Assembly: GCA_958405195.1 (NCBI GenBank) | Contig: CATYDM010000026.1 | Coordinates: forward strand, 1-27,749 | Direction: 5' to 3' | Source of the DNA: an uncultured Collinsella sp. | GTDB lineage: Bacteria > Actinomycetota > Coriobacteriia > Coriobacteriales > Coriobacteriaceae | DNA length: 27,749 nucleotides | Part shown: positions 17,928 through 25,393 of the stretch, one piece after another | Numbering within the stretch: position 1 is the first letter of the stretch | Layout: each line of letters starts with the position of its first letter | Program-made: the position numbers and the translations under genes | Notes under the pieces: generated by a model | Told to the model about the DNA's origin: nothing | Database searches by the model: none | Seen by the model: the letters and a program-made list of their open reading frames with translations, nothing else

Positions 17928-20378
17928 ATGCTGCAAAAAATCCAACGCTTTGGCGGGGCAATGTTCGCGCCCGCCATGCTGTTTTCTATATCAGGCCTCA
18001 TGGTCGGCGTCTCCGCTCTCGCAACGACTGCGGACATCGTCGGCGATCTCGCCGTATACGGAACCCCTTGGTACGTTTTTTGGGCCATCATCCAGCGCGG
18101 CTCGTGGACGGTCTTTAAACGCCTCCCGCTCCTTTTTGCCGTAGCGCTGCCCATCGGTCTTGCCCAAAAACAACCGGCTCGTTGCTGCCTCGAGGCTCTC
18201 GTCGCCTATTTTGCCTACTGCTTCTTTTTGAGCGAGATCATTAAGCTGAGCGGAGACAACCTTGGACTTGAGTACCCGTCATCTTTGACCTCCGCCAGCG
18301 GTATCACCGTCATCGACGGCATCAAGACGCTCGACACCGGCATTATCGGCCCGCTGGCGGTATCGGCAACCGTCGTCGCCATCCATGACCGCTTCTACGA
18401 TGCAAAGGTTCCCGATTGGCTCGGCACCTTCTCGGGCTCCTCGCTGGTCTACCTCATCAGCTTTTTTGCCGTGTTTGCCCTTGCCGCTATCTCGGCCGCC
18501 ATCGTGCCCTACGTATACGATGTAACTGATACGCTGCGTCACGCGCTTGCAGGCGTCGGTCCCTTTGGCGTGGGTATCTTTGTCTTTTTAGAACGAGCAC
18601 TCGAGCCCTTTGGCCTGCACCACCTGCTCTACATGCCGATCTACTACGACAACCTGGTCATTAACGACGGCATCTACGCCACGTGGAGCAGTTTGCTCCC
18701 CATCCTCTCCCATAGCACGCGCCCCCTTAATGAACTTGCGCCGTGGGCCGGTTTTACCGCCACCGGCTGGGTCAAGCTCTTTGGCCTTCCTGCCATCGCA
18801 GCTGCGTTCTACTCCACCGCAAAACCCGAGCGCCGCGCCGGCCTCAGGGTCATCCTTGCTCCCGCCATCATCGCCTCGGTGGTTTGCGGCGTTACCGAGC
18901 CACTCGAGTTTCTCTTTATGTTCACCCACCCCGGGCTCTTTTTGCTCTACGCCGTCTTATCGTCTTGCCTTGCCACAACCATGAATCTCTTTGGCATCGT
19001 CGGCATCTTCTCGGGCGGCCTCATGGAGATGGCAGCCTTCAACTTTATTCCGCTCATGCGCACGCATGCCGGTGCCTATCTTTTGGCGCTCGGTATCGGC
19101 CTTGCCTTTAGCCTCATCTTTTTTGTTAGTTTTCGAGCACTCATCTTGGTCTATGACCTTAAGACACCGGGCCGCGAGGATCATGTTGCCAATCGCGCGG
19201 CAATCGATTGTTTAACGGGAAGCGACTTTACCAAAGAGCAATCCCCCAATGACGAGGTCGATAGTCGATCCGATCAAGATCACGTCCTCGCTGAGCGGGT
19301 AATTCAGCTTTTAGGTGGCGTTGGCAATATCGTGGGCGCAACCAACTGCGCCACGCGCCTGCGCGTCGAGGTCGCAGACCCTTCCATCGTTGCAGATAAC
19401 GCGTCGTTTGTCGCGGTGGGCGCCAAGGGCCTCATCATTACGGGCAAGACCGCCCAGGTGGTCATCGGCATCTCCGTTCCCCGCGTTAAAGAGCATTTTG
19501 ACCAGATCATGGGCCTCGAGCCGGAATTTGTGCCCACCACCTCGGCCTCCCCTGCCGCCATCGCAGCCCATAAGCGCGGCGATATTTGCTTCTTCGATAT
19601 CGACGGAACGCTCGCCTGGCAAGACCCCAGGCTCGCCCAAGACCTTCCCGAAGACGAGCGGGACCTCTCCCCCTATCCCAACGAGGCGGTTTCGCAGGCA
19701 ATCCGCGTGTTTGTCGCCAACGGCAACATGGCCTTTATCTGCACGGGACGTACCCTCAGCTGCATCCACCCCAAACTTCTTGAGCTGCCTTGGACCGGCA
19801 TCGTCTGTCTTGCGGGCGGTTACGCCGAGATCAACGGACACGCAATTCGCGATCTGTCGATGACGCCCAGTATGCTGCAGCGTCTTGCCCCCTACCTTGA
19901 GCAATCGGGCGAGGTCATCCGCTTTGAGGGCCTCAACGGCGTCGTGCGCATGAGTGCCGATGCGCCCGATGCTCCCGGATACGCGCGCACCCTGGGCGAC
20001 GCAGTCACGCAGCTGCAACATTACAGTGTCTACAAGATCTTGATGTCTACATCGCTCGCCAACCACATCGCTCAAGATAAGGCACTTGAGCCGCTGCTGT
20101 GCTTTAATGAGCTCGAACTCGAGGTAACCGAAATCTCGCCCCGCGAATGCACGAAGCGCGGGGGCATCCAGTCTGTACTCGACGCCCTCGACCCCCACCA
20201 CGGAACCGTATACGGCATTGGCGACGCCAGCAATGACGTCTCGCTGATGAACGCCGTCGATGTCGGCATTGCGATGGGCAACGCACCGGACTATCTCAAG
20301 GATAAGGCCGATTACGTGACCGACACCGTCGATCACGACGGTGTCGTTGCGGCGCTCGAGCATTTTAGGCTGATTTAG
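17928..20378 (+). CDS. PTS EIIC-EIIB permease fused to a Cof-type HAD phosphatase
   Basis: 816 residues. Residues 1-~425 are a membrane EIIC of the glucose/alpha-glucoside superfamily (GVTEPLEFLFMF, 321-332). Residues ~450-530 are EIIB with GGVGNIVGATNCATRLRV, phospho-accepting Cys474. Residues ~552-816 are a complete Cof/HAD type IIB phosphatase: Asp557/Asp559 in FFDIDGTL, Thr606 in CTGRTL, Lys743 in TKRGG, and GIGDASNDVSLMN with Asp766/Asp770. The frame is open throughout, with no frameshift. GGAAGG precedes ATG 17928. EIIA is absent from the window, so phosphate must come from another protein. Inferred role: phosphorylate a sugar on entry, then dephosphorylate it in the same polypeptide; the substrate may be maltose-like given the regulon. 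Confidence 0.93.
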   Translation: MLQKIQRFGGAMFAPAMLFSISGLMVGVSALATTADIVGDLAVYGTPWYVFWAIIQRGSWTVFKRLPLLFAVALPIGLAQKQPARCCLEALVAYFAYCFFLSEIIKLSGDNLGLEYPSSLTSASGITVIDGIKTLDTGIIGPLAVSATVVAIHDRFYDAKVPDWLGTFSGSSLVYLISFFAVFALAAISAAIVPYVYDVTDTLRHALAGVGPFGVGIFVFLERALEPFGLHHLLYMPIYYDNLVINDGIYATWSSLLPILSHSTRPLNELAPWAGFTATGWVKLFGLPAIAAAFYSTAKPERRAGLRVILAPAIIASVVCGVTEPLEFLFMFTHPGLFLLYAVLSSCLATTMNLFGIVGIFSGGLMEMAAFNFIPLMRTHAGAYLLALGIGLAFSLIFFVSFRALILVYDLKTPGREDHVANRAAIDCLTGSDFTKEQSPNDEVDSRSDQDHVLAERVIQLLGGVGNIVGATNCATRLRVEVADPSIVADNASFVAVGAKGLIITGKTAQVVIGISVPRVKEHFDQIMGLEPEFVPTTSASPAAIAAHKRGDICFFDIDGTLAWQDPRLAQDLPEDERDLSPYPNEAVSQAIRVFVANGNMAFICTGRTLSCIHPKLLELPWTGIVCLAGGYAEINGHAIRDLSMTPSMLQRLAPYLEQSGEVIRFEGLNGVVRMSADAPDAPGYARTLGDAVTQLQHYSVYKILMSTSLANHIAQDKALEPLLCFNELELEVTEISPRECTKRGGIQSVLDALDPHHGTVYGIGDASNDVSLMNAVDVGIAMGNAPDYLKDKADYVTDTVDHDGVVAALEHFRLI

Positions 20379-20447
20379 GCGCGCTCCATCAAACGCACGC
20401 CCGTTGTCCTAAATCGCCAAAACTGCCGCGCCAAACGCCCTGATGTG

Positions 20448-20480
20448 GCAATATGTTGTCTGCATATTGCATCAATGCAA
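20448..20480. promoter_or_regulatory. Overlapping inverted repeats before the prenyl synthase
   Basis: GCAATATG/CATATTGC (20448-20455 with 20463-20470, perfect, 7-base spacer) overlaps a second palindrome TTGCAT-CA-ATGCAA (20467-20480). They could be operators or a small leader hairpin and argue against an ATG start at 20453, which lies inside the first arm. Confidence 0.5.
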
Positions 20481-20491
20481 CCTCAGAAAGA

Positions 20492-21517
20492 ATGCGAGAA
20501 CCCGTGTCCAGTCCGTTTACCAGCTTTTTAGCCCAGCACTTTGACCAGATTAACGACTATCTGGCCACGTTCTTTGACGGACAGGCGACCTCTGCCGATA
20601 TCGAGCGCTACCTGTATGCGCCGCTCTCGGCTTTTACGGCCAACGCCGGCAAGCGCCACCGCCCGCTTATCTGCATGCTCGCCGCAACCGCAGTGGGCGG
20701 TAGCTTTGAGAGCGCCCGCAGCGCCGCGGCAGCCATCGAGCATTTCCAGTCGGGCGCGCTGATCCACGACGACATCGCCGACAACGGACAGCTTCGTCGA
20801 GGCAAGCCCTGCATGCACCTTACCGAGGGCACGGGCCTTGCCATCAATTGTGGCGACCTGGCGCTCACCATGGTCACCAAGACGGTTCTCGACGACCCTA
20901 CGCTGGAGTCCGACGTGAAGCTGCGCGTGCTCCACGAGCTTACCGAGATGATCGTCCGCACCATCGAGGGCCAAGCACTCGACCTGGGTTGGGTCCGTGA
21001 CGGGCGCTTTGATATCTCGGTTGATGACTACCTGGACATGGCGACGCACAAGACCGCGTTTTACAGCGGAGCCACGCCGCTTGCCGCCGGAGCCATTATC
21101 GGCGGCGGCAGCGATGAGCAAATCGAAGCGCTGCGCGCCTTTGGCCTGCACACGGGCCTCGCCTTTCAGATTCAGGACGACCTGCTCAACCTTGTCGGCA
21201 CTAAGGAAGCCGCCAACAAGGACTTCCGCACCGACATCACCGAGGGCAAGCGCACGCTTGTCGCCGTACACGCCCTCTCTGATGAGCACCACCACGACGA
21301 GGTCGAGGCGATTCTTTCCTCGGGCACCGATGATCCCGCGCAGCTCGCACGCGCCGTGGAGATCTTCCAAGAGGCCGGCTCTATCGATTACGCCCACACT
21401 CACGCGCTCGACCTGACCGCTAAGGCCAAAGCGGCCATCGAGAACGTTGAGCTTGATCCGCACGCACGCGAGCTGTTCCTCTCCATGGCAGATTTCTTTG
21501 TGGAGCGCCTTAACTAA
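20492..21517 (+). CDS. Polyprenyl diphosphate synthase (trans-isoprenyl diphosphate synthase)
   Basis: Head-to-tail chain-elongating prenyltransferase making (all-E) polyprenyl diphosphates; 341 residues from ATG 20492. First Asp-rich motif HDDIADNGQLRRG (Asp93, 94, 97), second FQIQDDLLN (Asp229, 230, then Asn233 in place of the usual Asp, a variation seen in some geranylgeranyl synthases), and GKRHRP near residue 53. Small residues at -4/-5 of the first motif (Gly88, Ala89) suggest products of C20 or longer, so a menaquinone side chain or a carrier precursor is possible. Alternative starts are ATG 20453 (unlikely, within inverted repeats) and GTG 20504; no strong ribosome site decides. Chain length is not determinable here. 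Confidence 0.9.
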   Translation: MREPVSSPFTSFLAQHFDQINDYLATFFDGQATSADIERYLYAPLSAFTANAGKRHRPLICMLAATAVGGSFESARSAAAAIEHFQSGALIHDDIADNGQLRRGKPCMHLTEGTGLAINCGDLALTMVTKTVLDDPTLESDVKLRVLHELTEMIVRTIEGQALDLGWVRDGRFDISVDDYLDMATHKTAFYSGATPLAAGAIIGGGSDEQIEALRAFGLHTGLAFQIQDDLLNLVGTKEAANKDFRTDITEGKRTLVAVHALSDEHHHDEVEAILSSGTDDPAQLARAVEIFQEAGSIDYAHTHALDLTAKAKAAIENVELDPHARELFLSMADFFVERLN

Positions 21518-21655
21518 CGGGGGTTATAAAACCTGTCAGCAGCGTATTTAGGCACAACTTGCTACACTGTTGAGTGAATGTTTATGCATCCCTTTGCGTT
21601 GTCTATCCGACAGACGCTCAAATAGTACGAATGGTACGCCGAAAGGGGTTCGTTC

Positions 21656-22561
21656 ATGGAACCTATTACAACGGGCATGCAAGGAGCAGCCGTCGAAGAC
21701 GTGCAGTCTCGTCTCCTGCAGCTCGGCTACACGATTGATGCCGCCGAAGTCACCGACAAGTACTTTGGAGCCACCACTGAGCAGGCCGTCAGCACCTTCA
21801 GGCTCGACAGCGGCCTTGCTGCCGGTCATGCCGTCGATATCCCCTGCTGGAGCGCCCTTGTAGACGCTTCGTATAAGCTGGGCGACCGCACTCTCTATCT
21901 GCGCATGCCCAATTTCCATGGCGCCGATGTGCAGGCCCTGCAGCGCGCTCTCAACGTTTTGGGCTTTGCCTGTGGCGAAGACGACGGCTACTTTGGCCCG
22001 CATACCGAGGCCGCCCTGCAGCAGTTCCAGGAAAATGTCGGCCTGTTTGCCGACGGCATGGCCTTCCAGGACACCTACGCCTACATCAACCGCCTGCACC
22101 ATGTGTGGGAGGGCAAGCCCTCGGTCACCGAAGCCGAGTCCCGCATCGGTTTTGCTCGCGCTGCCAACGTGCTCGAGCGTTTCCAGATTGCCGTTATCGG
22201 CGAGGACCCCATCGCACGCAGCGTTGCGTCGCGCATGTGGAATATCGCCACGGCAACGACCGACAACAGCGGCATGATGCTCTGCGACTCCGAGGTCCCA
22301 ACCGACGTTGACCTGGTGCTCGAGATCGCAAGCGACGAGCTGCCCGCCGACGCCGCACCGCGCGCCACGATTGCCCTCGCCGAGTGCCACAACCTGGCCC
22401 AGCGCATCCGCACTGCCAATGTCGCCGCGCAGCAGAAGCCGGCTCGCATTCGCATTGAGCTCACGGGCATGACGCGCTACAACGGCACCTTCACGGCCAG
22501 CGACGCGCAGACACTCGCCGTACGCCTGCTCGATGGCGTTTGCGATGCCCTCGCAGATTAG
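21656..22561 (+). CDS. Signal-less protein with two peptidoglycan-binding-like domains (possible CwlM-like)
   Basis: 301 residues. Two PG_binding_1-type repeats are visible: ~7-60 (GMQGAAVEDVQSRLLQLGY...YFGATTEQAVSTFR) and ~88-140 (GADVQALQRALNVLGF...GYFGPHTEAALQQFQ). Each has the typical three-helix pattern with the FG..T..A...FQ motif. The C-terminal ~130 residues (starting FQIAVIGEDP) resemble a worn amidase_3 fold, but I see none of the catalytic His/Glu motifs. There is no signal peptide or transmembrane segment, so the protein is probably cytoplasmic. CwlM of mycobacteria has this plan (PG-binding repeats plus inactive amidase) and regulates MurA; that relationship is inferred. GAAAGGGG precedes ATG 21656. 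Confidence 0.75.
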   Translation: MEPITTGMQGAAVEDVQSRLLQLGYTIDAAEVTDKYFGATTEQAVSTFRLDSGLAAGHAVDIPCWSALVDASYKLGDRTLYLRMPNFHGADVQALQRALNVLGFACGEDDGYFGPHTEAALQQFQENVGLFADGMAFQDTYAYINRLHHVWEGKPSVTEAESRIGFARAANVLERFQIAVIGEDPIARSVASRMWNIATATTDNSGMMLCDSEVPTDVDLVLEIASDELPADAAPRATIALAECHNLAQRIRTANVAAQQKPARIRIELTGMTRYNGTFTASDAQTLAVRLLDGVCDALAD

Positions 22562-22599
22562 GTAAACTAAACGAGTTGCTTTTGGGCAACACCACACAT

Positions 22600-22671
22600 T
22601 GGGACGTAGTTCAACGGTAGAACTCCGGTTTTTGGTGCCGGCTGTTGGGGGTTCGAATCCCTCCGTCCCAG
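22600..22671 (+). tRNA. tRNA-Gln (anticodon TTG)
   Basis: Acceptor stem TGGGACG (22600-22606) pairs with CGTCCCA (22664-22670), discriminator G22671. The anticodon stem CCGGT/GCCGG encloses loop TTTTGGT, giving anticodon TTG. T-loop TTCGAAT is present; no CCA is encoded (GCCC follows). Confidence 0.93.
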
Positions 22672-22684
22672 CCCTTAAGAACAC

Positions 22685-22720
22685 AGCGCTCCAGGCCCTT
22701 ATGAACCTGGAGCGCTTTCT
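22685..22720 (+). terminator. tRNA-Gln terminator
   Basis: Perfect 11-base stem AGCGCTCCAGG/CCTGGAGCGCT (22685-22695 with 22706-22716), followed by TTCT. Confidence 0.85.
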
Positions 22721-22724
22721 TGTG

Positions 22725-22762
22725 GGCAAGCGGAGGGATTCGAACCCGCAAGGGTGCGGAGC
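22725..22762 (-). pseudogene. Probable 3' fragment of a tRNA gene
   Basis: On the minus strand this stretch reads like the T-arm (GGGTTCGAATCCC, 22735-22747 as reverse complement) and acceptor 3' strand (CCGCTTGCC) of a tRNA, perhaps Ser- or Leu-type. No matching 5' acceptor strand (GGCAAGC) occurs within the ~90 bases that should hold it, and no anticodon arm can be folded. Such 3' fragments are typical of tRNA-targeted integration scars, but a degraded gene is equally possible. Confidence 0.45.
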
Positions 22763-22875
22763 TGAGGAAACGCGAAGGCGCCCCAAACCCATTAGGACCA
22801 AGAGCGCCTAACATCAAGAAAATATCAGCCCAGTTCCGAAAAGCGAGCCGCATGCAACAACCAGGTAACCACAGA

Positions 22876-23008
22876 CCCCGGGAGAGCGGGGACACCGGCT
22901 TAGGTTTATCGCGAGTTCCGCACGAACAGGAGGCCACTTAATGTGGCCTCCGTCGTGAGCAGGACTGTAGAGCAGGAAACCTAAACCGGTGTCCCCGCTC
23001 TCCCGGGG
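22876..23008 (+). repeat. Structured palindromic repeat element, copy B
   Basis: Left arm 22876-22907 pairs with right arm 22977-23008 over 32 bases with one A-C mismatch. The 69-base core (22908-22976) matches copy A at 62 positions, including GCGAGTTCCGCACG, the hairpin GGAGGCCAC/GTGGCCTCC (22929-22937 with 22943-22951, loop TTAAT) and GACTGTAGAGCAGG (22963-22976). Against copy A, A5097-T5117 becomes G22930-C22950, a compensatory change. The arms are unrelated in sequence to those of copy A. Like copy A it lies in a convergent gap, ending 9 bases from the stop of the minus-strand Toprim gene. Confidence 0.85.
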
Positions 23009-23017
23009 CCGAACGCC

Positions 23018-25210
23018 CTAGTTGTTGAGCATGCGGTCGAAGCTTCCCGAGTCGCCATCCCGATAGTCTGCGGTCATCAGAATCTCCTGCGGAATGCGCC
23101 CGCCCTCGCGCAGCACGTTGCGGAACTGCACGCGCGTGACCATGGGCAGATCTTTGATCGTCGCCGCCAGGTTCTGCGGCACACCCTGGTTGGCAGCCGC
23201 GGGCTCGCACTCGCCGCCGGCCTTCACGCGACGCTTATGCTCGGCGAGCATGGCGCGGTACATGCCGGCATGCAGGCGAATCTCAACCACATTGGCATTG
23301 CGAGTCTGCTCGACGATGCGCGCGCCCTCGCGATCGATATCGCCCACGTAGTAGACGTAGTTAAAGCGATAGCCAATCTCGGCCAGATAATCGTCCAGTG
23401 CGTGCGAGACGCTCGCCTTGCAGCCGCCGCCAAAAATCACGCCGCCCACCTTGGTACCAAAGAGCTTGGCATGTTTGCGTCCGCGCAGGAGCTTGACGAT
23501 CTCGTCATAGGTATCCAGGTTCTCGACCATAATGAACGGCCTGTCGGCACCCAGCGTAAAGAAGCCCGTAAAGTGCACGGGGCGATTGGGGGCAACCTTG
23601 ATCGCCTGCATGCTGATGCCCTTTTCGGTCATGCGCCTGATCAGACGCTCACCGTGCTTGCCGTCAAAAGCCTTCTCGTCGTTAAAGATCTGGTAGGCAC
23701 GCTGGCGGCGCGAGGCAACCGGCGTATCGGCACCTCGGTTCTGCTCGATCCAAGCCTGGATGATTGCGATTTCCTCGGCAATCTTGCGGTTGGACATCTC
23801 GTTGTGCTGAGTGCGCTGCGGAGCCTTTTTGCCGTCCTTGCCCTCGACCTTAACGATTTGAGTCTGTTGCTCCTTAATCTTGGAGAGCGCCATTGGCGTG
23901 GGAACGACCTTGAGCAGCTGCCTGCCCAGGACACGGGCCAGAGCAAACGCCGAAACCTCGCCATGAGCGGGCTGCTCAGGCTGCTGGGCGGCCGCATCGT
24001 TTGCAGTCGGTTTGGGCTGCGCCTGGGATTTGTGCTTGGAATCTGCCTGAGCTTTGCGCTCTTGCTTTGGCGCGGACGAGCTCTTTTGCGAACGTTCAGG
24101 CTTGTCCCCCTTCGCCGGCTGGCGCTTGGGCTGCTCCACCGGGGTCTCAGCCTTCACATCCTTGTTTTGCGTTGTCGCCTTCTCGGCCACGGTTTCGGCA
24201 TTTGAGCCACGTCCGCCACGGTGACGACGACGGCGGGGCTTGCTCGAAGCGCTCTCCCCCGCCTGTTTATCAGCGGACTGTTGAACTTTGACCTCGGTGT
24301 CAGCCGCAGGCTGCGACTCGGAAGGTTGCTGCTCGCGAGCCGCCGGCTCAACGGTTTTCTCGGTTTGTTCGGCCTTATCGGCCTGAGCGGTCGAAGCCGG
24401 CTCGCCCTTCTCCTGACGCTTTACGGGATACGCGCGCCCTGCAAAACCGCGGCCGGGACGACACGAACCCGGAGCCCTCTTGGCAGACTCCTCAACATCG
24501 TCTGCAACCTCGGAAGGCTCTTCAACCTCACGCGCGACATCCTGCTGCGCAGCCTTGAAGTGAGCACCGCGACGACGCTTGGGCTCTTGGGCCTCCACGG
24601 GCTTTTGCTCCTTCGTGGGCTTCTGCGACTCGGCAGCAGCCTCGGTCTCAACAGCCTCGGCATCCGTCTCGCCCTTTTGAGCAACGGCGCGACGGAAGCG
24701 CTCCTGCTGGGCGCGGCGCTGTGCATCGCGCTTGCCGCCCCCGCCAAAACCGCCGCGTCCTGCCTTGGCCGTAAAGGCACGCACAACGTTCTCATCGAGC
24801 AACTCATCGGTATCGACATGCTCACGCGGAGCAGCTTCTTCCACAGCAGGCACGTCAGCGGAATCCTCGACGACAAAATCCTCGACGGACTCGGCAGGCT
24901 GCTCCTGGGCATCGCGGATCTCGGCATTGATGGTATAGAACGCCGGGCGCCCGTTAATGCCGCTACCCTCGATCTTGGTCACGATATTTGCCGCGATAAG
25001 CTCATCGCGCATCGCCTTGGTGTCACATTCCTTATCGACGGAGCGGAAAATCTGCGCCAGCGCGCTCGACTTAATCTTGAGTGCCTTGCGGCAAAGCAGG
25101 TCGTAGGCAACCAGCTTTGCCCGCTCGGCAGAAAGCGACGTTTGTCCGCTCAGACGCTCAGCCAGAGCATCGACATTTTGTTGGTTATCGGAATATACCG
25201 TCTTGGCCAC
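23018..25210 (-). CDS. Orphan Toprim-domain protein with long charged linker (DUF2220/JetD-like C-terminus)
   Basis: 730 residues from GTG 25210 (AAAGGGG 4 bases upstream); the frame also opens at ATG 25234 (+8 residues, weaker context). Residues ~20-105 look like a winged helix (AERAKLVAYDLLCRKALKI...INGRPAFYTINAEI). Residues ~110-425 are a low-complexity Glu/Lys/Gln/Ala linker with RGG-like patches (GRGGFGGGGKR; KPRRRRHRGGRGS). The C-terminal ~180 residues hold Toprim motifs: Glu563 in FIMVENLDTYDE, GVIFGGGCKASVS, and Asp624/Asp626 in YYVGDIDREG. That spacing resembles the DUF2220 Toprim of Wadjet JetD, but no JetA, B or C genes are nearby. Likely binds or cleaves nucleic acid; exact role unknown. 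Confidence 0.8.
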   Translation of the reverse strand: MAKTVYSDNQQNVDALAERLSGQTSLSAERAKLVAYDLLCRKALKIKSSALAQIFRSVDKECDTKAMRDELIAANIVTKIEGSGINGRPAFYTINAEIRDAQEQPAESVEDFVVEDSADVPAVEEAAPREHVDTDELLDENVVRAFTAKAGRGGFGGGGKRDAQRRAQQERFRRAVAQKGETDAEAVETEAAAESQKPTKEQKPVEAQEPKRRRGAHFKAAQQDVAREVEEPSEVADDVEESAKRAPGSCRPGRGFAGRAYPVKRQEKGEPASTAQADKAEQTEKTVEPAAREQQPSESQPAADTEVKVQQSADKQAGESASSKPRRRRHRGGRGSNAETVAEKATTQNKDVKAETPVEQPKRQPAKGDKPERSQKSSSAPKQERKAQADSKHKSQAQPKPTANDAAAQQPEQPAHGEVSAFALARVLGRQLLKVVPTPMALSKIKEQQTQIVKVEGKDGKKAPQRTQHNEMSNRKIAEEIAIIQAWIEQNRGADTPVASRRQRAYQIFNDEKAFDGKHGERLIRRMTEKGISMQAIKVAPNRPVHFTGFFTLGADRPFIMVENLDTYDEIVKLLRGRKHAKLFGTKVGGVIFGGGCKASVSHALDDYLAEIGYRFNYVYYVGDIDREGARIVEQTRNANVVEIRLHAGMYRAMLAEHKRRVKAGGECEPAAANQGVPQNLAATIKDLPMVTRVQFRNVLREGGRIPQEILMTADYRDGDSGSFDRMLNN

Positions 25211-25315
25211 GGGGCCCCTTTCATATGCACACATATACGTCTATATGGTACAACGCGCGCCCTTATCCACGCAAAACATCTGCGAGAACACTCGAGCGTC
25301 ACCCGCTTTTGCATG

Positions 25316-25354
25316 AAAAAAGACCGAGCCCGCGAAGTCGCGGACCCGGTCTTT
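25316..25354 (-). terminator. cstA terminator
   Basis: Stem AAAGACCG/CGGTCTTT (25319-25326 with 25347-25354) with an inner CCGCG/CGCGG stem and GAAGT-type loop. On the minus strand it ends in a run of six T (plus-strand A run at 25316-25321), about 40 bases after the cstA stop. Confidence 0.9.
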
Positions 25355-25393
25355 CCGAGTCATATAGATGTGACGTTCAACTCGTCAGGTCGA

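Noticed and set aside
22720..22815. Complete minus-strand tRNA-Ser/Leu gene
   Set aside because: No 5' acceptor strand pairs with the CCGCTTGCC end and no anticodon arm can be folded in the required space.
23018..25210. Wadjet (JetABCD) defence system
   Set aside because: Only a JetD-like Toprim domain is seen; neighbours are a tRNA, a PG-binding-like gene and cstA, with no SMC-like or kleisin genes.
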